DNA of 6,182 nt from NCBI GenBank assembly GCA_947454285.1, contig CANGJO010000056.1:1-6182 (forward strand). Reading direction: 5' to 3'. Under the pieces are notes generated by a model. The model did no database searches, was not told the DNA's origin, and saw only the letters and a program-made list of their open reading frames with translations. Below are positions 1 through 5,555 of this stretch, piece by piece (within the stretch, counting starts at the first letter, position 1; each line of letters opens with the position of its first letter). A program made the position numbers and the translations under genes. Source of the stretch: Microbacteriaceae bacterium (GTDB lineage: Bacteria; Actinomycetota; Actinomycetes; Actinomycetales; Microbacteriaceae).

Positions 1-444
1 ACCATCGGCCTTGATTACATAAGGTGCACCAAAGTCATCCATTGCGCTGATTACTTCTTCAATGGTTGAGCATTCGCGGGCCATGCCTGTTGGCACACCG
101 GCGGCAGCCATTACCTCTTTAGCAAAAGATTTTGAGCCCTCAAGTTGAGCGGCTTGTTGAGATGGGCCAAAGACCGCGATGCCCTCTGAGCGAAGCGCAT
201 CGGATACTCCGGCAATAAGCGGAGCCTCTGGGCCAATAATGGCCAACTCTGTGCCGTGTTCGAGCGCGAACTTCACTACATCAAGTGGATTGTTTGGGTT
301 CAGGTTTGGTTCGCAGCGCACATCAAGAGCAATACCCGCGTTACCCGGAGCAACGATTACGTCACTTGCTGGTGTGCCGGTTCGAACCAACGCCTTAACA
401 ATTGCGTGCTCTCTGGCACCTTGACCCAAAACAAGTATCTTCAC
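1..444 (-). CDS. purD: Phosphoribosylamine-glycine ligase, N-terminal 148 residues (runs off left edge)
   Basis: GAR synthetase catalyses the second step of de novo purine synthesis in the cytoplasm: phosphoribosylamine + glycine + ATP give glycinamide ribonucleotide. The visible protein starts KILVLGQGAREHAIVKAL, the Rossmann-like N-domain signature of PurD (actinobacterial variant with Ala in the GxGAREHA loop). VAPGNAGI, IIGPEAPLIAGV and VFGPS-AAQLEGSK-FAKEVM follow, and the window ends in APYVIKADG, the start of the ATP-grasp domain. Full-length PurD is about 420-430 residues, so roughly the last two thirds lie outside. The start is GTG at 442-444; an in-frame TGA lies immediately upstream (445-447), so no longer start exists. 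The ribosome binding site is poor (only TGAG-like). The gene follows the membrane protein gene on the same strand with a 23-bp gap, so the two may be co-transcribed. Identity is very secure from the motifs. Confidence 0.97.
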   Translation of the reverse strand, partial: MKILVLGQGAREHAIVKALVRTGTPASDVIVAPGNAGIALDVRCEPNLNPNNPLDVVKFALEHGTELAIIGPEAPLIAGVSDALRSEGIAVFGPSQQAAQLEGSKSFAKEVMAAAGVPTGMARECSTIEEVISAMDDFGAPYVIKADG

Positions 445-467
445 TCACTCAGTTTATCGGTGTGAGG

Positions 468-1229
468 CTAGGCCTTTATTTGGTCGCGCTTTGTGGTGCT
501 CAGGTATGTAACGGCTGCCAAGATTGCGGCCAAGAAGATGTAGCTGGTGTTGGTTGGCCCCAGGCCAAAGCCGCCGTCTTTAGGTGCCTGCGACAGCAAG
601 TCGCCGATTGATGCACCCAGTGGTCTAGTCAAAATGTAGGCGATCCAAAATGCGGTGATCTCACCAATCAACCCGCGCTTCCACAGAATTGCCACCACAC
701 CGATAACCGCCGCGTAAACAACAGCCGAAAGTCCGTATCCAAGACCAACCGCTTCGGCCAACCAGTCACCGGTTGCGGTGCCGAGTGCGAAGGTGAATAG
801 AATCGCCAACCAGTAGAACGCTTCGCGCTTTTTAGTGACGATGCTTTTCATTGCGAGAGTGCGCTCACCGCGATACCAAATTAGGAACGTGGCAATAAGT
901 AGTGCTGCGAAAACCAAGCTAGAGACCCAGAGTGGAACTCCAAGGTTGTCGGTGAGATTATCGGTGATTAATGTGCCGGCAACGCTGATGAGCACAATGG
1001 CCAACCAGTAGATGACCGGAATATATTTTTTGACTGCAAACTGAACAACCAGCGCAATTGCTAGTGCACTGCCCATGATGAGCGATGTTCCGGAAAGACC
1101 TAAGCCAAGTTGACTATTTAGAAAATCTGCAAAGGTTTCCCCAACCGTGGTTGCCAGCACCTTGATGATCCAGAAGAACGCTGTAATTGCTGGAACTTTA
1201 ACCATTAGGTCTTTGCTTATTGATGTCAT
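468..1229 (-). CDS. COG4705-type polytopic membrane protein with four internal repeats
   Basis: This is a very hydrophobic integral membrane protein resembling the uncharacterised COG4705 membrane-anchored family (N-terminal hallmark KVPAIT-FFW-IKVLATTVGET-ADF). Seen directly: four repeated units, each with W-x9-G-x4-D at exactly the same spacing (W20/G30/D35, W75/G85/D90, W140/G150/D155, W195/G205/D210, numbered from the ATG at 1229). Each unit spans two hydrophobic helices, suggesting eight membrane segments. The C-terminus is short and charged (TTKRDQIKA). The function is not known to me; conserved Asp residues in or near helices would suit a transporter, but that is inference. The start is uncertain: ATG 1229 is used here, TTG 1241 is also open, and ATG 1205 (MVKVPAIT) best matches where the family homology begins. 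None has a strong Shine-Dalgarno. It lies 23 bp upstream of purD on the same strand and is divergent from the collagen-like gene. Confidence 0.85.
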   Translation of the reverse strand: MTSISKDLMVKVPAITAFFWIIKVLATTVGETFADFLNSQLGLGLSGTSLIMGSALAIALVVQFAVKKYIPVIYWLAIVLISVAGTLITDNLTDNLGVPLWVSSLVFAALLIATFLIWYRGERTLAMKSIVTKKREAFYWLAILFTFALGTATGDWLAEAVGLGYGLSAVVYAAVIGVVAILWKRGLIGEITAFWIAYILTRPLGASIGDLLSQAPKDGGFGLGPTNTSYIFLAAILAAVTYLSTTKRDQIKA

Positions 1230-1275
1230 TGTGCAAGTCAAAACTGTGAGTCTGGGAGAAGACTGTGCGAAATAT

Positions 1276-1291
1276 TTTGGGGTCCCCCAAA
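1276..1291. promoter_or_regulatory. Perfect palindrome in divergent intergenic region (possible operator)
   Basis: TTTGGGG-TC-CCCCAAA is a perfect inverted repeat with 7-bp arms and a 2-bp centre. It lies between the leftward COG4705-type gene and the rightward collagen-like gene, about 75 bp before the latter. A second small palindrome, CCAAATTGG (1287-1295), overlaps its right arm. The tiny centre makes an RNA hairpin less likely than a dimeric-protein binding site. No gene ends here and no T-tract follows, so it is not a terminator. The cognate regulator is unknown, and it does not resemble the dyad at the tetR promoter. Confidence 0.45.
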
Positions 1292-1354
1292 TTGGTCCGG
1301 ACTAGCGCTGTTGTATCAGCAGCTACGCACCTAGGCTTTGTTGAAGCACAACTT

Positions 1355-1360
1355 AAGGGG
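1355..1360 (+). promoter_or_regulatory. Ribosome binding site of the collagen-like gene
   Basis: AAGGGG lies 5 nt before the ATG at 1366 and is one of the clearest Shine-Dalgarno matches in the window. It supports that start codon. I could not identify a convincing -35/-10 pair upstream; TAGGCT at 1332-1337 fits a loose actinobacterial -10 (TANNNT) but has no good partner. Confidence 0.65.
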
Positions 1361-1365
1361 AAACA

Positions 1366-2409
1366 ATGCTGAAGATTTTTCGCAATTCAAAGTACACAGG
1401 AATCATTGCAATCAGTGCTTTGGTACTTGCACTTGGTGGTCTAGGTTTTTCAATCGCTGATGCTTACATTGCGCGAACTACAGTTCTGGCCCAGGTTCTT
1501 CAGTCAGTTGGGTTGTGCCCAACCAAGGTGACCGATGTTCCAGCGCCTGCACCAACCGTTACTGTTACCGCTGCCCCAAAGCCTTCGGCTAAGCCATCGG
1601 TGTCTGCAAGTCCAACACCAAGCGCCAAGCCAACCATTACTTCTGACCCAAGTGCAGCACCTATTAAAGGGGCAGTGGGCGCGAAAGGCGCAGCCGGTGA
1701 GTCTGGAACGGCAGGTTCAACCGGCGCCACTGGTGCCACCGGCGAAAAAGGGGAAAAGGGTGACACCGGCTCGTCGGGGGCTACCGGGGCGACTGGTGCA
1801 ACCGGCCCTCAGGGACCGGCCGGAATCTGCGACACCGCAAACTTGCTGTCCGTAAATGGCGATCTAGTACCTGGAATAGACAACACCTATAGCCTTGGAA
1901 CGATCGATAAACGTTGGAAGTCACTGCAGCTTGGCCCAGGTACTTTGTGGATTCAGGACTCTGAGGTGACTCCACCAACCCAGGTTGGTTTGACTGTAAA
2001 GAGCGGAGCATTGCTGCTCGACGGCGCCGACTCACTGCGCATCGGAAATATGCGATTTACTTCTAGCGGATTGACCTCGATAAATCCATCTTCACCAATC
2101 ACGCTTGGTGATAACACTTTCAATAGCTATGTTCAGCTGCAGGCACTTGGTTTGAAGTTTAAGGATGGAACAACACAGAGCACGGCCACTGTTGCTGGTC
2201 CAAAGGGTGACCCTGGGGCAGCCGGAGCCAAGGGCGAAAAGGGTGACCAAGGACCCGAGGGTAAACCTGGCACAGTGGAAGGTTTCGTTGAAGTTCCAGT
2301 CTGTATTGACACCGAAAACAATGGTCAAAACAAAATGGGCATGTTCTATGGCATTTGCGAAAAGTTGGGCATCAAGGGCACAGACATAACTATGCTCCAG
2401 CGCAAGTAG
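1366..2409 (+). CDS. Collagen-like surface protein with tail-fibre-like middle domain
   Basis: This 347-residue exported protein is probably anchored by an uncleaved N-terminal helix. In order: a basic N-terminus; a hydrophobic segment at residues 12-31; a Pro/Ala/Ser/Thr/Lys-rich stalk (about 57-98); an uninterrupted Gly-X-Y tract of 17 triplets (102-152); a middle region (about 155-277); a second Gly-X-Y tract of 8 triplets (278-301); and a C-terminal cap (303-347). The middle region carries phage-tail-fibre signatures: DNTYSLGTIDKRWKSLQLG and LKFKDGTTQSTA. Cysteines are at 51, 155, 313 and 331, so 155 directly follows the first tract and 313/331 lie in the cap; disulfides or trimer registration are possible. 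It probably forms a trimeric rod outside the membrane, inferred from the Gly-X-Y tracts. There is no LPXTG sortase motif. It ends in tandem stops TAG TAA, 19 bp before the SCP_3-type gene on the same strand. The ligand or role is unknown. Confidence 0.85.
   Translation: MLKIFRNSKYTGIIAISALVLALGGLGFSIADAYIARTTVLAQVLQSVGLCPTKVTDVPAPAPTVTVTAAPKPSAKPSVSASPTPSAKPTITSDPSAAPIKGAVGAKGAAGESGTAGSTGATGATGEKGEKGDTGSSGATGATGATGPQGPAGICDTANLLSVNGDLVPGIDNTYSLGTIDKRWKSLQLGPGTLWIQDSEVTPPTQVGLTVKSGALLLDGADSLRIGNMRFTSSGLTSINPSSPITLGDNTFNSYVQLQALGLKFKDGTTQSTATVAGPKGDPGAAGAKGEKGDQGPEGKPGTVEGFVEVPVCIDTENNGQNKMGMFYGICEKLGIKGTDITMLQRK
1669..1821 (+). repeat. Collagen Gly-X-Y tract 1 (17 triplets)
   Basis: This stretch encodes 17 perfect Gly-X-Y triplets, rich in GAT, GEK and GDT units with a few Pro-containing ones (GPQ). 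The amino-acid repeat GATGATG occurs twice, but synonymous codons differ between the copies (for example GCC/ACC/GGC against GCG/ACT/GGT). The repeat is therefore kept at protein level and is not a fresh DNA duplication. Confidence 0.9.
2197..2268 (+). repeat. Collagen Gly-X-Y tract 2 (8 triplets)
   Basis: Eight perfect Gly-X-Y triplets (GPK GDP GAA GAK GEK GDQ GPE GKP) lie between the tail-fibre-like region and the C-terminal cap. GPK, GEK and GDQ give a strongly charged tract; Lys-Gly-Glu/Asp pairings of this type are known to stabilise bacterial collagen triple helices that lack hydroxyproline. Confidence 0.88.
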
Positions 2410-2428
2410 TAACTGGCAGAATGGCCTA

Positions 2429-2794
2429 ATGGCCAGACGCAGAATCAATCACACCGATGGTGCCGCTGCGATTGCCGCAGTGAAGCTATCGGGGTTGGAA
2501 TCTGCCGACGATACCATGCTGGCCATGGCCTGCCGATACCTATTAGAAGAGTTGGCCGAGCGCGCCCCAGGCAACAGCGTGGAAGTGCGCGTACCTCCTT
2601 ATGGGGCAACCCAGTGCATTCAGGGTCCGCGGCACACGCGAGGGACTCCGCCAAACACTGTTGAGATGAACCCCGATACCTGGTTCGCGCTAGCAACTGG
2701 TGAGCTCAGCTGGCAGCAGGCGCTCGCCGAAGCCAAGGCTCAGGCCTCGGGAACCCGGGCCGACCTCTCGGAAGTTTTACCTCTGATTAGTTAG
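2429..2794 (+). CDS. Bacterial sterol-carrier-like (SCP_3-type) small protein
   Basis: This 121-residue soluble protein resembles the actinobacterial 'sterol carrier family' proteins (SCP_3 type, like the small conserved gene beside purF in Mycobacterium). The evidence is the C-terminal core RGTPPNTVEMNPDTWFALATG followed by W-x3-LA-A-ASG-RADLSEVLPL, which is this family's hallmark. The name comes from a structural similarity to SCP2; no sterol binding has been shown that I can cite, and an actinobacterium of this kind is not expected to make sterols. The start is ATG 2429; no good Shine-Dalgarno precedes it. The upstream ATG at 2421 is followed by one codon and then a TAA that overlaps the real start (TAATG). 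The 3' end overlaps the convergent B-repeat gene by 8 bp. In related genomes this gene directly neighbours purF; here more than 3 kb separates them. Confidence 0.85.
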   Translation: MARRRINHTDGAAAIAAVKLSGLESADDTMLAMACRYLLEELAERAPGNSVEVRVPPYGATQCIQGPRHTRGTPPNTVEMNPDTWFALATGELSWQQALAEAKAQASGTRADLSEVLPLIS

Positions 2795-4796
2795 TGACTG
2801 TCACTTTGGTGCGGCGATAGAAGTCGCTTGAGATCTTGGTGGTCGTTCCCTTGGTGATTACGTGCGCAATCGTTGGATTTTTAGCACCGATGTACCTACA
2901 AACTTCTTGGCCACGACGCATTGCAAGGTTGTAATCGCTTCGAAGTATTGTTGGGCCGGTTGTGTAACCAACACACGAAATTTTGTTGGGTTTGTTGATT
3001 GACTTGAAGAATGCATCGATTGATTTCTTGATGCTCTTTGTCAATGTCCAAGAACCTGGATTGAATCCAAGAATGTTATATGACTTGGCAAAGGTCAGCA
3101 CCGGAACTGGAGTTGACGTAGGTATCGGAGTCGGAGATGTTCCTCCTGCACCGCCTGAACTTGGGGGTGAAGGCGGTGCAGGAGGTGCGGCAGCAACAAC
3201 GATCACTGGGTCGGTTGCAAACTTTACGGTCACCGAGCCATCGGTGGTTGCGGTGGCAAGGAGCAAAGAGACGCCATCGACAATTGCGTAAACCTTTGCA
3301 CCAGATTTGATTTCAGTGCTTTCGATGGTCATTTCAATTTCTTTGCGAACGACAGTGTCTGTCACATCACCGTTTACGCGATCTTTCCATGCAACAACCT
3401 GAGAGATGATGTATGACTTATCGCTTCCAAGTTGTTCGGTTGCAAATGAGTTATCGGGCAATGTGTAAACCGATACGTCATACGAACTTGGCAATGCACC
3501 GTCGTAGTAGTTGATAATTGTTCGAGTTCGAGCAACGTTTCCGCTAGCCGCACGAGTTGAAATTAGAGTTTGGTCAGTTCCGTTTGGAGTAATAACGGTT
3601 GGGTTCACTAATTGAGCTGTGTTTATTCCAACTAGAGATTTTTGTTGCCACTGGGCGTAAAGTGTTTTATTTTCAATAACTGATGGCAAGTAAGGGAACG
3701 TTTCAAGGGCTCCAGATGATGCGTCAGACCAGCCAAGAAATCGATATCCATAACGCGTTGGATTGTTTGGGCGCTGGACAGCGTCCGTGTATGTAAAGTC
3801 TCCATTTGAAACAGCACTGCCCCGTTGAGTATCAAAAGTTACCGAGTAGTGCGTTTTACTCCATTTGGCATAAAGAGTTCTGTCGACAGTGGAACTGTAA
3901 AGAGTTCGGTATTGAGTCCCCGTAAAGGAATCAGACTCATACCAGCCGTCGAACGTGAAGTTATTTTTTTGTGGGGTTGGAAGTGATATATCCGTGTCAA
4001 AGTAGGTTTGAGAGGCGACTGAATTTGAGCTAGTTGCCCCGTTGTAGTTAAAAGTGATTAGTTTTGGAGGAATTGCTGGTTGTAGCGAAATATTATCTAC
4101 GAAAACTCCGTTCGTAAAACCCCACCCATTTCTATCGTCACCACCAATAGTTACATAATTTGAAGTTGGAATAGATGTTGCCTTAGTTTGAATCAAGGTG
4201 TTATCAACGAAATAACTCGTGGAGCTACTTGAGATTACAACTTTGATTGTGTACCAACGGTTGACAACCCAATCGCCACTTGTAACTGAAGCGCTACCAG
4301 TACCAGTTATGCCACCGTCAACACCGTTCCAATAAATTTGCGGTCCGGATGCATTAGTTTGCAAGCCGATCTTTCCAGCAAGTCCGGAATTAGTGCCGGC
4401 GTTTCCCGCCGGGCCTACGTAAAGTGCGTTTGCCGTGCCACTGGCGTCATTTAGTCCTCGACCCCAAAAGACTGCAATGTGATCTTGAACATTTGTGAAC
4501 TTTGCATCAAATTGAAGGGTTGCACCAGAGAAGTCGTTTGCTGTTGTTCCAAAGGAGCGTCCCATTAATTCATTCTTAGAAAATCCAAAAGCGGAACCAG
4601 GGTTACCAGCGTTAGCGACTACGGTCACGTTGTTTGTCCAGCCAGAGGAGTTCGATCCATCATCGGTGATCAGTGTTGCAGCAGCATTAGCCGAGTCAGT
4701 AATGGCGCCAAAGCCAGATTGAATAACAACAGTCAGCAGCAGGGCAACTAGCAGTCGCGAAACAAGACTTGAAAATAGGTTGCGCTTGGCCCTCAA
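2787..4796 (-). CDS. Exported InlB-type B-repeat protein with jelly-roll-like and degenerate OmpA-like domains
   Basis: This is a 669-residue predicted secreted protein. In order: a signal peptide (basic MRAKR, hydrophobic core 15-31, likely cleavage ANA|A at 38/39); a LamG/concanavalin-like beta-rich domain (about 42-242, with YVGPAGN, RWYTIKVVIS and VDNISLQP); two Listeria-Bacteroides B-repeats (about 245-313 and 315-384; FDGWYE...TLYAKW and FLGWSD...TLYAQW); an unrecognised domain (385-532); a Pro/Ser/Gly linker (about 535-566); and an OmpA-like C-terminal domain (568-669). The OmpA motif keeps the Asn (N623) and Arg (R628) of the loop but has GYTT instead of GHTD, so the usual peptidoglycan-contacting Asp is missing. 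The only two cysteines (C598, C633) fall in this domain and could form a disulfide. The likely role is cell-surface attachment or adhesion (inference). TTG 4796 is chosen over TTG 4850 because GGAG lies 6 nt upstream and a clean signal peptide follows. Confidence 0.85.
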   Translation of the reverse strand: MRAKRNLFSSLVSRLLVALLLTVVIQSGFGAITDSANAAATLITDDGSNSSGWTNNVTVVANAGNPGSAFGFSKNELMGRSFGTTANDFSGATLQFDAKFTNVQDHIAVFWGRGLNDASGTANALYVGPAGNAGTNSGLAGKIGLQTNASGPQIYWNGVDGGITGTGSASVTSGDWVVNRWYTIKVVISSSSTSYFVDNTLIQTKATSIPTSNYVTIGGDDRNGWGFTNGVFVDNISLQPAIPPKLITFNYNGATSSNSVASQTYFDTDISLPTPQKNNFTFDGWYESDSFTGTQYRTLYSSTVDRTLYAKWSKTHYSVTFDTQRGSAVSNGDFTYTDAVQRPNNPTRYGYRFLGWSDASSGALETFPYLPSVIENKTLYAQWQQKSLVGINTAQLVNPTVITPNGTDQTLISTRAASGNVARTRTIINYYDGALPSSYDVSVYTLPDNSFATEQLGSDKSYIISQVVAWKDRVNGDVTDTVVRKEIEMTIESTEIKSGAKVYAIVDGVSLLLATATTDGSVTVKFATDPVIVVAAAPPAPPSPPSSGGAGGTSPTPIPTSTPVPVLTFAKSYNILGFNPGSWTLTKSIKKSIDAFFKSINKPNKISCVGYTTGPTILRSDYNLAMRRGQEVCRYIGAKNPTIAHVITKGTTTKISSDFYRRTKVTVTN
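3645..4064 (-). repeat. Two tandem InlB/Flg_new-type B-repeats (protein level)
   Basis: Two adjacent units of about 70 codons encode the same fold: an opening beta-strand (ITFNYNG / SVTFDTQ), a central GW motif (FDGWYE / FLGWSD) and a closing TLYAKW / TLYAQW. They are alike in protein but not in DNA, so they are an old duplication. Repeats of this type form beta-grasp-like modules in extracellular proteins such as internalin B. Confidence 0.85.
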
Positions 4797-4802
4797 GGGA
4801 GA

Positions 4803-4806
4803 CTCC
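4803..4806 (-). promoter_or_regulatory. Ribosome binding site deciding the B-repeat gene start
   Basis: Read leftward, GGAG lies 6 nt before the TTG at 4796-4794. The longer in-frame TTG at 4850 has no comparable site and would place 18 extra polar residues ahead of the signal peptide. Confidence 0.6.
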
Positions 4807-4818
4807 AGTTTCTCTTTG

Positions 4819-4824
4819 AATATA
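4819..4824 (-). promoter_or_regulatory. Candidate -10 element for the B-repeat gene
   Basis: TATATT on the minus strand would start transcription near 4812. That gives a leader of about 16 nt containing the GGAG and ending at TTG 4796. The -35 position 17 bp upstream (GTTCAA, 4842-4847) is poor. If correct, the promoter lies inside the longer reading frame, which argues against the TTG at 4850. Confidence 0.4.
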
Positions 4825-4868
4825 GAAGTATTACTCCGATATTGAACCAAGACTCTGAAATATGCAAC

Positions 4869-4892
4869 ATTTTGGACCTGAAGTTCTAAAAT
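4869..4892. promoter_or_regulatory. Imperfect 24-bp dyad over the tetR promoter (candidate TetR operator)
   Basis: Comparing this 24-bp stretch with its own reverse complement gives 18 matching positions of 24 (9 of 12 base pairs). The outer arms ATTTT...AAAAT are perfect, with further pairs inside. It ends exactly with the -10 TAAAAT of the tetR promoter and lies between the divergent B-repeat gene and tetR. Autoregulation through a dyad over the promoter is the common TetR-family arrangement; its assignment to this TetR is inference from position. Confidence 0.5.
4887..4892 (+). promoter_or_regulatory. -10 element of tetR, placed for a leaderless transcript
   Basis: TAAAAT matches the consensus TATAAT at five of six positions and ends 7 nt before the ATG at 4900. 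The expected transcription start therefore falls on or next to that ATG. No Shine-Dalgarno precedes either ATG 4900 or GTG 4894, which fits a leaderless mRNA, a common class in actinobacteria. The -35 region is not recognisable. Confidence 0.55.
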
Positions 4893-4899
4893 CGTGATT

Positions 4900-5541
4900 A
4901 TGGGGAAAACAGACGATTCTGTGGCTTCCGGGCCTGAAGCTGGCCGAAAGGCTGCCTATTTTGCCCGCAACCGGGCGGCGCTGATCTCCGCTACCCAAGT
5001 CCTATTGGGAGACAAGGGCTGGAATGCCACCATCGATGAGGTTGCTGCCCACGCAGGGGTATCGGTCAGCACTGTTTATAAGCACTTTGAGACCAAAGAA
5101 CTGCTTTTTGAGACCTGTGCCCGAGAGGCATGGGCGGCTTATGAGAGCTGGGCTTTATCAGTTACTGCTAGCGCCAGCGACCCAATTGAACAACTTGTCA
5201 TGCCGATGCGCTTGATGTTTCGCAGCAATCGCACTCACCCAGTCTTTGCCATGATTTTTGTAAGAAATGTGAACGAGTTCACTGCACTTGTCCCCTTGAT
5301 GACCAAAAACCTCGGAATCCACATGCGGGGGCTAATTAAGGCCAAAGTGCTTGACGTTGATCACCCAGACCTGAGAATCATGAACCTTAAGGCTGTGCTG
5401 ATGAGAATTTTCCTTCAACAGCTGGAAAACCCTAAGAGTAAAGACGGTGACGCCGACCTAGCCCTTTCACTGGCTCTGCCAATGATTGGGGTCAGCCCGG
5501 CAAAAGCCAAAGCCCTGATGGAATTGGCGCTCCCTATTTAG
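4900..5541 (+). CDS. TetR/AcrR-family transcriptional regulator
   Basis: This 213-residue DNA-binding regulator, presumably a dimeric repressor, has the TetR N-terminal helix-turn-helix at about residues 24-70: RAALISATQVLL-DKGWNATIDEVAAHAGVSVSTVYKHFETKELLF, including the hallmark TVYKHF recognition-helix end. The C-terminal ligand and dimer domain (about 75-213) is helical and, as usual for the family, gives no clue to the ligand. A GTG at 4894 would add two residues; ATG 4900 is preferred because the -10 is placed for a leaderless start there. The small membrane protein gene follows 14 bp downstream on the same strand and purF comes next, so read-through into purF is possible. Its targets are unknown. 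By position, the divergent B-repeat surface-protein gene and tetR itself are the best candidates. Confidence 0.93.
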   Translation: MGKTDDSVASGPEAGRKAAYFARNRAALISATQVLLGDKGWNATIDEVAAHAGVSVSTVYKHFETKELLFETCAREAWAAYESWALSVTASASDPIEQLVMPMRLMFRSNRTHPVFAMIFVRNVNEFTALVPLMTKNLGIHMRGLIKAKVLDVDHPDLRIMNLKAVLMRIFLQQLENPKSKDGDADLALSLALPMIGVSPAKAKALMELALPI

Positions 5542-5555
5542 GGTTCAATTAGTAC

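Noticed and set aside
179..465. Rightward frames across the left edge
   Set aside because: They are antisense to purD, whose motifs are unambiguous; the products resemble nothing and have no ribosome binding site.
1242..1365. Promoters for the divergent pair
   Set aside because: Loose matches exist (TAGGCT at 1332 rightward; TTGACT at 1241-1236 leftward), but none has a properly spaced partner, so no call is made.
1500..1766. Leftward Pro/Ala/Val-rich frame
   Set aside because: It is the antisense reading of the collagen Gly-X-Y repeats and stalk, which always gives a Pro-rich artefact.
1535..1855. Rightward Gln/Leu/Arg-rich frame
   Set aside because: It is a shifted-frame reading of the same collagen repeats.
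2092..2448. Leftward frame over the end of the collagen-like gene
   Set aside because: It is antisense to the second Gly-X-Y tract and C-terminal cap, without start signals.
2747..2768. Possible hairpin CGGG-AA-CCCG near the SCP_3-type gene end, as a terminator
   Set aside because: Only four pairs, inside coding sequence, with no T-tract on either strand.
2983..3291. Rightward 102-residue frame
   Set aside because: It is antisense to the OmpA-like domain and Pro-rich linker; its Gly/Val-rich part is the complement of that linker.
4839..4863. ATATT ... AATAT inverted repeat between the divergent genes
   Set aside because: Only five A/T pairs across 15 bp, with no extension into the flanks; weaker than the dyad at 4869-4892.
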